From Mugil cephalus (lineage: Eukaryota; Chordata; Actinopteri; Mugiliformes; Mugilidae): 64,000 nt of DNA. Below, one piece after another: positions 11,531 to 23,600 of the stretch. The translations under genes and the position numbers were made by a program. Every line of letters begins with the position of its first letter. Positions within the stretch are counted from its first letter, which is position 1. A model generated the notes under the pieces. It searched no databases. It was given only the letters and a program-made list of their open reading frames with translations, and was not told where the DNA came from. The stretch covers positions 23,611,474 through 23,675,473 of the forward strand of contig NC_061786.1 in the NCBI RefSeq assembly GCF_022458985.1, written 5' to 3'.

Positions 11531-12676
11531 GTGGTGGTGGAGAAGAAGTTAGTCTGGAGGAGGAGATGTTAGTCTGGTGGAGGAGATGTTAGTCTGGTGG
11601 AGGAGATGTTAGTCTGGTGGAGGAGGAGGAGATGTTAGTCTGGAGGAGGAGGAGATGTTAGTCTGATGGAGGAGATGTTAGTCTGGTGGAGGAGGAGATG
11701 TTAGTCTGGTGGAGATGTTAGTCTGGTGGAGGAGATGATGTTAGTCTGGTGGAGGAGGAGATGCTAGTCTGGTGGAGAAGATGTTAGTCTGGTGGTGGTG
11801 GAGATGTTAGTCTGGTGGAGGAGATGTTAGTCTGATGGAGGAGGAGATGTTAGTCTGATGGAGGAGATGTTAGTCTGGTGGAGATGTTAGTCTGGAGGAG
11901 AAGATGTTAGTCTGGTGGAGGAGATGTTAGTCTGGAGGAGATGTTAGTCTGGTGGAGGAGATGTTAGTCTGGTGGAGGAGATGTTAGTCTGATGGAGGAG
12001 ATGTTAGTCTGGTGGAGGAGGAGATGTTAGTCTGGAGGAGATGTTAGTCTGGTGGAGGAGATGTTAGTCTGGTGGAGGAGGAGATGTTAGTCTGGTGGAG
12101 GAGGAGATGTTAGTCTGGTGGAGAAGATGTTAGTCTGGTGGAGGAGATGTTAGTCTGGTGGAGGAGATGTTAGTCTGGTGGAGGAGGAGATGTTAGTCTG
12201 GAGGAGATGTTAGTCTGGAGGAGGAGGAGATGTTAGTCTGGAGGAGATGTTAGTCTGGTGGAGGAGGAGATGTTAGTCTGGAGGAGATGTTAGTCTGGTG
12301 GAGGAGATGATGTTAGTCTGATGGAGGAGATGTTAGTCTGGTGGAGGAGATGTTAGTCTGGTGGAGGAGGAGATGTTAGTCTGGAGGAGATGTTAGTCTG
12401 GAGGAGGAGATGTTAGTCTGGTGGAGGAGGAGATGTTAGTCTGGTGGAGGAGATGTTAGTCTGGTGGTGGAGGAGATGTTAGTCTGGTGGAGGAGATGTT
12501 AGTCTGGAGGAGATGTTAGTCTGGAGGAGGAGATGTTAGTCTGGAGGAGGAGATGTTAGTCTGATGGAGGAGATGTTAGTCTGGTGGAGGAGATGTTAGT
12601 CTGGTGGAGAAGATGTTAGTCTGGTGGAGGAGATGATGTTAGTCTGATGGAGGAGATGTTAGTCTGGTGGAGAAGG
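11531..12676. repeat. 1.1-kb minisatellite, about 20-bp unit
   Basis: Some 50-55 tandem copies of a unit whose consensus reads GGTGGAGGAGATGTTAGTCT. Length variants arise from gain or loss of GGA/GTG triplets, and a T-for-G variant (CTGATGG) is scattered through the array. No spacers of unique sequence occur, so it is a minisatellite and not a CRISPR array. Confidence 0.97.
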
Positions 12677-12945
12677 GTCAAATCATTGGCTGCATCAAGC
12701 AGAGGAAACATCTAGATACGACTAAAACTGGCTTAAGAACTTTATTAAAGACTGGAAGGATGGTGGAGAACCATGGTCTACCAGGAAGAAATAAATCCTG
12801 GGACTGAACAGAAAACCACTAAAAGGGGAGGACAACTGGGAAAAAAGGCTCCAATCTGCTCGGGAGCATCACTAAGATTGACCCTGGTCCAGAGTGATGA
12901 AGAGAGGCAGATGAAGTGATGCCCCCATAGTGTCTACTGGAGATG
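12676..12945 (+). mobile_element. Tc1-like transposase gene remnant
   Basis: The sequence follows the well-known fish Tc1 transposase region: CATTGGCTGCATCAAGCAG, AAAGACTGGAAGGATGGTGG and AGAGGCAGATGAAGTGATGC occur in the correct order. Large internal stretches are missing and the frame is broken, so it is a dead relic. No inverted terminal repeats are visible at its edges; the minisatellite abuts it on the left. Confidence 0.75.
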
Positions 12946-13084
12946 ATGGAGGACATGAGGAAGGAGAGGAGCCCTCTTCTCCAATAATGAGAAATCTACT
13001 GTAGCATCAGGAAGTACCCAATGAGGAATTGTTGACAGTGGGACTATTGAACTAACTTCTATGTTCATCATTTGCAATTATTCT

Positions 13085-14290
13085 GCCTGTTCTGTTTCTT
13101 TCTTTTCCTTTTCCCAACATGGTTTCAGTGTTTCTCGTGCAGGATGATCTTGACTGTGACCCGGTAAATTCATCTAGTAATTCATTAAGATCTGTAGTCT
13201 TCTTTATGTTAAGTGGTATTTTCCCATCTCAACCTACAAAACTGCTTCTGGAGTTGTTTTAAATGCACCTGAATATCATCCTAAAGCCGGATGCTGAATA
13301 TTGTCTAATTTCTTAAGTAATAAACTAGCTGCTGAACCATACACCTCACTGCCATAATCTAACCTAGATCTAATCAATCCACTGTATATTGAATGTAAAG
13401 CAGTTCTATCTGCTCCCTATTCTCTTCCAACTAGACATGGCATCACGTTTAATACTTTCTTACACTTATCCAGTAAAATGTACAGCCCCAGTCTTTCATC
13501 AAACCATATCCCCAAGAACTTAAAATGTTTCAGCCTCTCTAAGTCTTGAATATGTATTTTAAATTGTAATCCCACATCAGTTCTCTTCCATGTAAAAAAC
13601 ACTATCTTTTGTTTTTTCAACTGAAAATTTAAAACCCCATTTATACGACTTCTCCTCTATTTTCCTGACAGCACCTTGAAGTTTCTGTACAATGTATTTC
13701 AGATTTTCCCCTCTTCCAAAATGTTCCACCATCTGCAAAAAGTGATTCCCTCCATCTCATCCTCTACCCCCATAAATACTTATCATTATGGAAAACAGAT
13801 CAACAGTATATGCTTCTTCCATTTTGTATTTCAAATTTATCCCTGAACAGGCTCGTGCTGGAGTCTGTCCCAGCTGGCATCGGGCGAGAGGCGGGATGAA
13901 CCCTGGACAGGTCGCCAGCCTATCGCAGGACTAACACTGAGACACACACGGGCAAACGCCCGAGCTGGGAGGCGTCAGCGCTAACCACCGAGCCACTGTG
14001 CCACCCTCTTACTATACACCAACCATACCTAATATACAAAGCCCCCCCATACAGGGGGCTGATATGGTGAACATGTCATTTAGTTCTACTAACTTCATTT
14101 TCCCTTCAGTATTGTCAGAACTGTGACCTTCAAAGGTTTTTGCTAACATCTCTTCATCTCTTACTGCTGCTGTTTGCCCGTCATATAAAACCGGATGCCC
14201 ATATTCTCTTTTAATGCCATTCATTCCTTTTCAACATCCTCCAAATTTATAAATGTCTGCCTCCCTTCACACTGAGTTACAAAATGACCT
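13085..14290 (-). mobile_element. Non-LTR retrotransposon relic (RT region)
   Basis: On the minus strand, 13,620-13,417 encodes FKFLGIWFDERLG and KCKKVLNVM, typical of the region after the reverse-transcriptase active site in LINEs (FLGVWFDE...KCKKVLNVMRCL). The piece at 14,224-14,012 resembles the stretch that precedes the RT domain. Frames are broken and a SINE (13,849-14,005) interrupts it. It ends about 120 bp downstream of the SecA-like gene's stop codon. Confidence 0.7.
13849..14005 (-). mobile_element. tRNA-derived SINE
   Basis: On the minus strand it begins GGTGGCACAGTGGCTCGGTG, continues GTTAGCGCTGACGCC, and ends with GCGACCTGTCCAGGGTTCAT and CAGCTGGGACAGACTCCAGC. This is the layout of an abundant fish tRNA-derived SINE. 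It is inserted within the LINE relic. Confidence 0.7.
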
Positions 14291-14406
14291 CAAACGTTCC
14301 TTGTCTTTGCCTTTGCCTAAAGTATTCGCTTGTTCTTTAATTAGTGATAATAACAGAACTAGTGGCAGGTCATGAGTTAATTTCTTTAAGTGCACTAATA
14401 ATAAGA

Positions 14407-14648
14407 TTATCTTTTCCTATTGTTGTTGTTTCTATTGTTCAGGACTTTCAGGATTTCTTTATACTCCTTGGTCTCTGAGGAGTAGACCATCCTATTTTCC
14501 AGCCACTTCATAACACGTTGATGCTCCTCCTCCCTCAGGATGCCCAGCTCTTGGTATCGGTCCACCATCAGTGTGTCTCCAACGTTGTGGTACCACCGGA
14601 CTCCTTCTTTGGACAAAGTATCAGGTTTTGTACCGCGTTCTGATATTC
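14407..14648 (-). CDS. SecA-like gene exon 10 (last coding exon)
   Basis: Acceptor GTCTTCCAG|GAATATC; stop codon at 14,409-14,407. It encodes residues 2214-2293 and ends with an Asn/Arg-rich tail. A diverged homologue is at 39,182-39,368. An ATTAAA poly(A) signal variant lies about 70 bp downstream (14,341-14,336), unproven. Confidence 0.8.
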
Positions 14649-17600
14649 CTGGAAGACACACGGGTAAAGAACAGAAAGTTTTACTTTAAACTGGTCTGAC
14701 CTGGTAAAAATCTGCTCAAACTATCTGGAAATGATCAAACAATAGCGGAACAACTCAATCCCTGCATCTTCCTTCTCTGATCTGAATCGTTTCTACACTG
14801 AGCTGGGAGCTCCAGTCTCCATGCTCTGTGGAGAACCCCATCAAACACATGAACCTGAAATATTGTACATATGTGTTAGTTAAATCGTTAAAATGAGCCA
14901 CTCTTCCACATCTGAGTGAGTCCTTGTGTCCAGTGTGTGAGTCTGTGAGTCCTTCAGACTAAATGTTCCTGGTAACAGCTGATCAGAGTCTAATCTGATC
15001 CCATTCAGATCAGAACCAGCTGAGTTGTGAGATGTTGGTGGTTTCCTCTCATCAACTGATGCTACAACATTTCTACTGGATGAAGTTCAGGACTTTGACT
15101 TGTTCCTAAACATTCATCTGGTTCATCGTTCCAAACTCTTTAGAGATGGTTGTGGAACCTTTTCCAGCCTGATGAGCAACAACAACTCTTTTTCTGAGCT
15201 CCTCACAAAGCTCCTTTGATCTGTTGTCATCACACACTTCAACACAAACATGAGACAAATTCCTGATTCATAGAAACTGAACCAGGACCTGAGTTTCATC
15301 ACACTGATGGAAACACTTCTGAACAGGACATAAATATCTGCTGATGTTTTTAATCATTGTTAGATAGACAGACAGATGTACCTGCATCCTTCCTAAGCCT
15401 CTCTGACATCTCTGGATTGGCCGTGATCAGCGACCACTTGATCAGTTTCTCCACATTTCCGCTGACAGCAGCCTTAGCCAGCATTTCACTGTAAGAACAA
15501 GAGAGAACAGAAGGAGTTTAACATGTGTCTCCAGCTCAGGCCAGACACAAAGGATTCACCCTCACCTGATTCTATGGCCCTCTATGGTGTGACCGGTGGT
15601 CAGAGCCAGTCTGTGGTGATCTGTGAGGACCTCTCTGGTGAGCCCTCGGTTTCCTTTTTCATTCATCAGCTTCAGAAGTTCTGGGCGCTCCTCGGACAGA
15701 CTCTGTTTCAGGTGTCTGTTCTCCTCTTTCTGCAGCATCTCGTTAGCCATCTTGAAGGACTTTATGGGCGGGATGTGGTCGGCGTTCACAGGGGAGTTGT
15801 TCTTCTTCACATTGTTGTTGTTGTTGTTGTTGTTGGGCTTATCTTTGTTCCGGACTCCTTTTACACTTTTGGGAAGAAACACGTCTCATTTAAACTAGAA
15901 TGTGTAGGAAGTCATGTCATTGAGCAGCTGTATTATTACTTACTCAGGCATATTTCCAACCAGACCAAGCTTGTAAGTATTAATGATCTTGATGTCGTCC
16001 TCAGTCAGACCACCTGTGCTCATCTTGTTCAAGTAGTCCTTATACATTTCTCTGGTCTGGTGTTGTGTCTTCTTGCCTCCTCCACACAACATATATTTTC
16101 TAGCGGTTTTGTAAGTGTTTTCATATCCTTTCTGCAACTTCAGAACAGGGGCGTATCTGTGGAGGTTTTGTTGAAGCTGAGTGGAGATGATAAATAATCA
16201 GTTTTTCTAGATCAATTGTAAAACATGTCCACGTAGTTGGACGATATACGTTTGGGCTTTGAAAACAAGAAATGATAAAATATCAAATAAATCATTATAA
16301 ATATGTAAAACTAATACTTTGAAATATTCCCATAATTTTTGAGTATAGAAGATTTGCATTCACGTCACAACCCCTAGCTTTAGCATAAATGATGCTATAC
16401 AATACTATAACATTAAAAGGATGACGAGGAGTGATCACAAATATTTAGTTTGTTTAATTGTTATTTATTGTTGGAACTGAAATAGTTCCTGTCGGCCGTA
16501 ACTACGACAACCTCCTCAAACTTATCTGACAGCCCTCCAGAATGGAACTTAAGAAGTAACTTACGGTTTGATTTCATAAATAAATACAGCATAAATTGAT
16601 ATTAGCTGACACTAAATGTGAACCACAACACCAGGTTTCTGTGCCTGGATTCCAGTTGTTTCTTCTAATGCAGCGATACATTTGCTTCTCTTCTCTTTGG
16701 CAGATATCTGTAAAAATATAAAGTATGTCTCTGACTGCTTTTCAAATCTGTTGGTTCAGTCAATCACACAACAGCTCTTTACCTTTTTTAAAAAAAAAAA
16801 ATAATAATTTAGACTTTAGATGCTTTTAGAGATTGTGATTCCAACTAATGCCGCTATGCTAATGCTATCTCCATATTCAACTATCAATTTCTGCCACTCA
16901 GTGGCTGAACCACAGAGACTTTGCTCTTTGACTCTGGCTGTGACGTCACATGCCCTCTATCCTGTAGTAGTGTCACATCCACAAAATATAAAAAAACACT
17001 GATGTACCATGAAGTTTTGGATCCGTGTGAATACAATGCGACACAAACAATATACAACTGTGCTGGCTGACTCCCATGCATAATAACTTAAAAAAAATAA
17101 TAAAATAAGTAAATTAAATACTTTTCCATTAATGAAGCTAGTGTCTCATAAGCTGTTTATAGTTAGCCGTTGTCATTTAATGTTTTATCTTTTAAAAATA
17201 AAGACTTACTGAGTTTTTGACTTCATTGCGAAGACTTGTTACCTCACCCGTCACATCGCCTGTGTTTCCGTTCATTGCCTGAGCAACAGCGTGATAAAGG
17301 CAGTTTTTCCTTTCTGAATCTACTGGGACAACGGTGCCATCTGGTTTCTGGATTTCAAAATGTCCAGTGTGTGGGCTTGTCTCACCACGCATCCGTTTGG
17401 ATAACCAGGAGAAAACCCCTGCTCTGTAGAAGAAGAAATGTTCCAAAGTGAAAGAGGAAGATGGTGAAAAGACACAATGCATCCATGAGAATCAGCGTTA
17501 GACACACACACAACACATAATACAATAACACAACATAAACATTATGTCCTCTGAATAACTTCTTCTACCATCATTTAAAAAGTATCTGATGCCACTCACT

Positions 17601-20600
17601 GTTCGGGATTTTCCGGCTCCTTCGTCAGTCGCAGTACGATGTCTCCGGCTGAGGCGTTCTTCCCTGGATAATATTCCACTGTCAGCTTCTTCCCATTTTC
17701 GTCCACCATAACCACTTTGATGCCTTTTCCTTGGAGACAGTCACTCTCGGTGAGGACGAGGATGTCCAAAGCTGTCGCTGGGTGGTCAGCATCACAGATG
17801 TTATCAATGTAACTATTGAGGACCTCACATTCGTCCTCTGACAGAGGCTCACATGGACGTTGGGTACAATTCTTCATTTGGTTGTTATACAACTGGTTGT
17901 CAAAGAAGCTCTGAGTGTCAGTCCGGCCCAGTAGATTACTGACGGCTTCGCCAGCTTTTTGGTTGATTTTAGACACGCACGTTTTGGTCATGAACGAGGT
18001 CATGTGCCTGGAACAAGCTTCAATTAGTGCATTAGAAATGCTTTGTGTGATGATGTTGAGGAATTCGTGTTTGAGGCGTTTCACTTCGGACAAATTTCGT
18101 CTATCATTCAGGTCGTCCGTTCCTTTTGTTAGTTCATTGATGGTTTTCAAGAACTGAGGCACAAAGGTTTCATTGATGAGCGTCTCTGTAGAAAATGATT
18201 TCAGTATTTGTGCACACAGTGTGATGTATTGAGCTGATTCCACACACATCTTCACCGCCTTCATTCGATTGAAGTTTTTCTGACTCTCAACGTGTTGCAT
18301 TACAACACCAGAGACCTGAGACAAGGTATCCAGGACCTTAGTGACCGTGGTGCATTCAATCATGAGGTCAGGAATCACTTGTGTTGTCATCACATCCACT
18401 GACTGACGCATCTGTTGTTCACATGCACGGTTAATTTTGAAGTCGTCCTCCAGGTCGGTGTCTGGTAATCCTGAACAGATGTAAACTGTCAGGGCGTTGT
18501 CCAGGTCATTGTTGGCTTTGATCAGTAAATGTACTTTTTCCTCAAAGTTGTTCCTCAAAACCCTCTGAAAAAGAGCCTTGAGTCCCTTGTCGGCAACGTA
18601 ACCCAGAGCTGCGACACATCCTTGTTTCCCTAGTTCCTGAACAGCATACTTAGTTGCATGTTTAAAAGAGGAAGATTCAGCAGCAGTAAAGACTGCACTA
18701 GCTCTTTGCTTCAGTTTGGCAAATCCTCCAAACACCAGAGACACGCCAATGCTGATGGCTTTGGCGATTGCCCACTGAGCCCAGTCAAAGCCACCTTCAA
18801 TCATGCCTCTAAGCCCCTGAATCATGTCGGACACCCCCTCACTGATCAATCCCTGTCCGAACTGACTGGCGGCACCACATGACAGGGCACAGACCAGAAC
18901 ACCTGCTACTATCTGAATGACGCCAAGCAAAAAACATGCCAGGGCATCGTAGCAGAACTTGGGTTTCTTTTTAACCTCAAACACGACGCCAAGTCCAAAC
19001 TCATAGAGCATCTTCAGCTCGTTGGTCGTTATCGGGTCTTTGTCTTTAGAGAGGTTGTAGACGCTGGAATCCTCAACTATGCCGTCGCTTTTGCTGCTTT
19101 CAAGCTGTGCAAGAGTTTTCAGTGCACTTTCAATGTACCCTTTCCAGGACTTGAAGATGTTCATCCTGGCTTGCATTTGGTACTGGAGGTTGCTGTTTTT
19201 GCGATGTGGAGGAAAGTCTTTTGTGATAGAAAAATTACAAAACATCACTGTGTTTGTTGATTCTGCCAGGTACACGTCCACTGAGATCTTGGCTTTCTCC
19301 AGGAATGCCTTTGCCTCTGATATGTAGTCTTTCTTTCTCAGGCTGATGGTGAAGTATGCTTGATTGTAGAGTGCTACAGCGCAGTACAAACGGTCACACT
19401 TTGCAGCACTCTGCCAATAACAAACTGCTCCATAGTCACATTTCTTTTTGTCAACGGAGTACAAGTCAGTTCTGCTTTTTGCCTGTTTGATATAATCATA
19501 AGAATTAGTGCTTTTCCCCTGTAGGAGACAGTCACCAGTGTTCTTCAAGTGCTTGCTGAGGTCTTCTTCCAGTGTTTTGATTTCATCGTGCCTGCTGATA
19601 TGTTCTTCGTGGAAGATGAGCCACAGAGCCCACGACTCTTTCAGAGAATTCAGTGCAATCTGATAATCAAACTTTGAGCGATGGATCCTAAAACACTCAG
19701 GAACATTCCTCAGCTTCATTTGTGTGATGTCACTTTTCTCTTCTTCTGAGTAATTCTTGTCAAAGTTACAAAGAAATTTACAAAATTTGGAGAAGAGATT
19801 TTCCTTCATTTCTATTTCAAGCAGCTCCTGTTTCTCCATGCTGTCTAAACGGCTGAGCTCATGCTCCTCTCTAAGGCGTCTCATGGTTTCCACCGATTGG
19901 CCTTGATAAGCTGGAGCTAGATGGTCTGTGTTGATTATCATCTGCACCATCCCCGGGTTTCCTTTGCGGGAGGTGCGTCCAAAGACCTGTCTCTCCACGC
20001 GGTGACTTCCAGGAAAGTACGTGAGAAGCACAAAGAGGCCGCCGCAGTCGTTCACTTCCGGACAAACATGAATGTCAGTCCCACGGCCACCGAGGTTTGT
20101 GGCGATGATGACGTGTCCTTTGCTGAAGTTCTGCTTCTCAATGTTGTGCTTTGCACTGATTGTGTACATGGTGACCTGTGTGGGTCTTTGCTGGCTGTTT
20201 ATCTTGGTCTTCAACTCATCTGCAGTGTTGACATCCTCTGAGATTATCAAGACAACTTGGCCGCGGTCTGCTGCTTTCCATGTAGTCTCACATATCACCT
20301 TGATCCACTCAGGGCCACCGCTCACCTGGACCGCCGGCAGCTCAACCACTTTTTTATGGCGGTGACAAGGAATGACGTAACTTTCTGTTTTGTAATGTCG
20401 TTTTAGGAATGTCTTCTCATCTGCACCACCTAATGTCCCAGAGACTCCGTAAATGCCTTTTCCACGGAGGTAGTTTTTAAAGAAGTGGACATTTGACATG
20501 TAGTTTGTTACAATAGATAATTGTGAAATTGCCAGCTGGTGCTTCATCTCCAGAAATTGTTGCAGTCCATCCCCCCATCGCTTGTTTTTCTCCAACACTC

Positions 20601-23600
20601 CACTGGCCTGGAAGTCCACGGGAATAATGGCGTCATACTGATGACTTTCGCTGAAACCTCCTCTGTCGGCTTCAGGTGCTTTATCGATCATGTACTCTCG
20701 TCCTTGTGTCATTTGGATGGCTCTTAAAGCGTTCTCAGCAAACACTGGTAACTGATTCTCAACATATGTTTTCAAGAACGATGGAACCACAATAAATCCT
20801 TTAGAATCCTCCAGAGAATCCAGGGAACATTCTGCAGAATATTTAATTTTAGTTTTGAGTTTGTTAACAGTTCCTTCAATGAGTGATTTCTCAGACATGA
20901 GTTGACAGGATCCACCATTCTCCAGTAGAAGCATGCTGACATCAGGATCTCCATGAGAGCTTTCTTTCCCGTACAGTTTGGCTTTGTTGTCCTCCAGTGA
21001 GTAGCAGTCTACAGCCACACTGTGACCCGTCACCCTCTCCAGATTATTCAGGATGTTATACTGTACTTCAGGTCCAGTTTTGGCCATGACTTTCTTTGTG
21101 GCTTTCCACGTTCCAGCCTCAGGGCTGTCATTGTTTGTTTGTGCCTGACACTCGGCTTCATTTATTTCTTTCATGTCCTGCTGTGAGTAAAACCCCAGCT
21201 CAACTCCGAGCTGCAGTACGTCATCTGCTGAGAAGTCTTTTGATTCTGAGCCCATCACAGCCTGGACTGTAGCCTTGTGAAACTGCTGGATCCTGGTTCC
21301 CCACTGGATCTCCCCCGTCTCAAACACTTCTATTGGCCGACAGGCAGACATCACGGCCCATGTGGCAGCCAGGACTTGCTCCACGTGCCTCATTCCACTG
21401 GCCTGGTGTGAAAGAAAAGTCACCTGAACTCCACTGTCCAGCGTCATGTAGTCCACTTCATCCACGACTACACACTCAAACGCCCTCGGCCCTCGAGTGG
21501 TTTTCCTCTCAAACTGTTCCCGGAGTGAATCTGCTGCGAAGGTACTGACTGTGCCATAAACTATCTGCTTGCTATATGCCTCCTCGATCAGTTTGTCGTG
21601 AGTGTCAGGACCACATGTATTTATGTTTGGTGGAGGCACAATGGACGATGTCACACGAAACATGGAGTATAATTGTTCCCACTGTTCTTGGTCACGGATT
21701 GCGAGTAAAGGAGAGCTGGTGACGATGTCGACCTTCGTCCCTCTGATGGCCTGGATCGTAGCAAACATGGCTAAAACACAAGTCTTGCCTTCTCCAGTGC
21801 CGATTTCCAAGACACAACCTCTTTGGTCCTTGGACTGTGCCAGCAGCAGTAGAAGTAAAGAAGCAAGCTGAGTGGGTCTTGGGAAGTATCCTTTGACTTC
21901 TTCACCACTCTGAGACGTGAACGTGGTGCATGTCTTCACAGCTATAGACAGTCCAACCAGGTTTTCCTTGAGATCATCAGAGTTAGGTCTGGAAAAATCT
22001 AAGGAAGTTGTCAATCTTTTAACTTGATCGATCATCGGTGCATTCAAGACCTCATGTGTCTTTCTGGGCAGCTCTGCCTCCATGTGTCTTAGTATGTCTT
22101 CAAGCAGCAACAGGAGATGTCCAGGACAGTTTGTGTCCTGCATCTCACTCAGAATAGTGTCTACATCTTTGTCCATCTCGTATGAAGCACAGCCTTGTAT
22201 GAACTTGACAGGATGTTTGTCCTTCAGCGCAGACAGAGCATCGATGCAGCTCAGCCTGTAGGTACACACCTTGTGGAGGATCTGTGAAACCACTCCCTGG
22301 TCCACGCTTAAGACCTGTCCAATGAAAAGTTTGATTTCCTTTGGGGTCCAGATGTTGTTGAACAGTATTTGACTGAGGATGTCTTTGCTTACTGGGGACA
22401 GCTGTGATGTCATTTTCAGAGCATTTACTAGAACCTGTCTGGCCAACGTTGGGTTGGAGACATGCAGCTGTTCTTGTAAACTGAAGATGAATTGAACCTT
22501 CTTGTCTTGTCCAGTTGTGAGGACCTGGTCAAACTCAGGGTCAGCCTCCAGAGTGACCTTCACCACCGCCTCCAGGACGTGAAGCTTCTCCGTCAGAGAC
22601 AGGTCCACGTATCCTGTGACCTGGTCCAGAGCTATGTGGGACCACAGTGGGATGTTGTTTGCTTCTAAATGTATTAAGGTCAGCTCATTTTGGAGAGTCT
22701 TCATCCTGTCCTCCAGGCTGCCCTCCAGGTCTTCACTCTCCTTGATCTGGTACGTCCTCAAAAGTTTTTCAAACTCCTCATTAACGTCAGCGAGCTGTGG
22801 AAATGAACAACGAGCACAGTGTTAATTAGTCTTTTGGTCGTGTGAACACACTTTCCTCCCTCCTTCCTTTCTCTGCTGTCCATTAGAGACAGCAGCTGAT
22901 ACAATATTCTACTGACCACATGGTGGCACTGCTGCTGATTTACAGACTGTTTAAAGTGAGACACACCAGGAAAAAACACAGTTCTTTCACCCACTGATCA
23001 ATTTTGAGATTTTTTACTATTTTGCTTCATTAACATGTCTCCTATCAAACTAGTCTTAGAAAAAGTGGTCAACCCCTAATTTACTCCTAAATTCTCTAAA
23101 ACTCATCTTTCTAAGTTGGCTAAGATATTTTTTTTTTATAATGACACATCATTCACACATTGATGCTTAGCATGGGGAGCAACTGGGGGTTTAGAGTCTT
23201 GCTCAAGGACACTTTCGGCATGTGGCATGTTCAGGGGATTGAACTGCTAAGCCTCTGGTTACCAGTACGGCTGGGCGATACTGGGAATTTTGGTATCGAT
23301 CCGAAACCAAGTAAATGGGTTAGTACTGCCGATACCGATTCTGTACTTTTACTTTTACTATACTTTTTTCTTGAAATGTCATGATCACTGAATAACTTCA
23401 TAATTTGGCCTTTAATTAGTTGATTGTGATTAAGATAAAATACAGGACAAGTATTTAGGCAAATAAACCATGTTCTTTTAAATTGTATTAAATTGTAATT
23501 AGTTAACAGTATAAAACTGAAATAATTCCCCTTTTACTACACATTGTTTTAGCCGTCAGTTGAGAAAGTGTGTGTGCAGCCCAGCACGAAAAGCAAAACA

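Noticed and set aside
11531..12676. CRISPR array
   Set aside because: Units are contiguous and similar throughout, with no unique spacers, in a eukaryotic genome.
15523..16197. 224-codon plus-strand frame
   Set aside because: It lies antisense to exons 7 and 8 and the 78-bp intron between them; the minus strand has phase-matched splice sites.
20072..21871. Plus-strand frames of 60-106 codons inside the motor exon
   Set aside because: Shadows of the minus-strand SecA-like exon.
17596..22761. Bacterial contamination as source of the SecA-like frame
   Set aside because: The frame has splice acceptor and donor at its ends, continues in phase into other exons, lies among fish LINEs and SINEs, and has a spliced paralogue in the same window.
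22759..22761. Translation start at 22,761
   Set aside because: The codon is TTG, not ATG, and the frame stays open to a good acceptor at 22,794; the true start is in exon 2.
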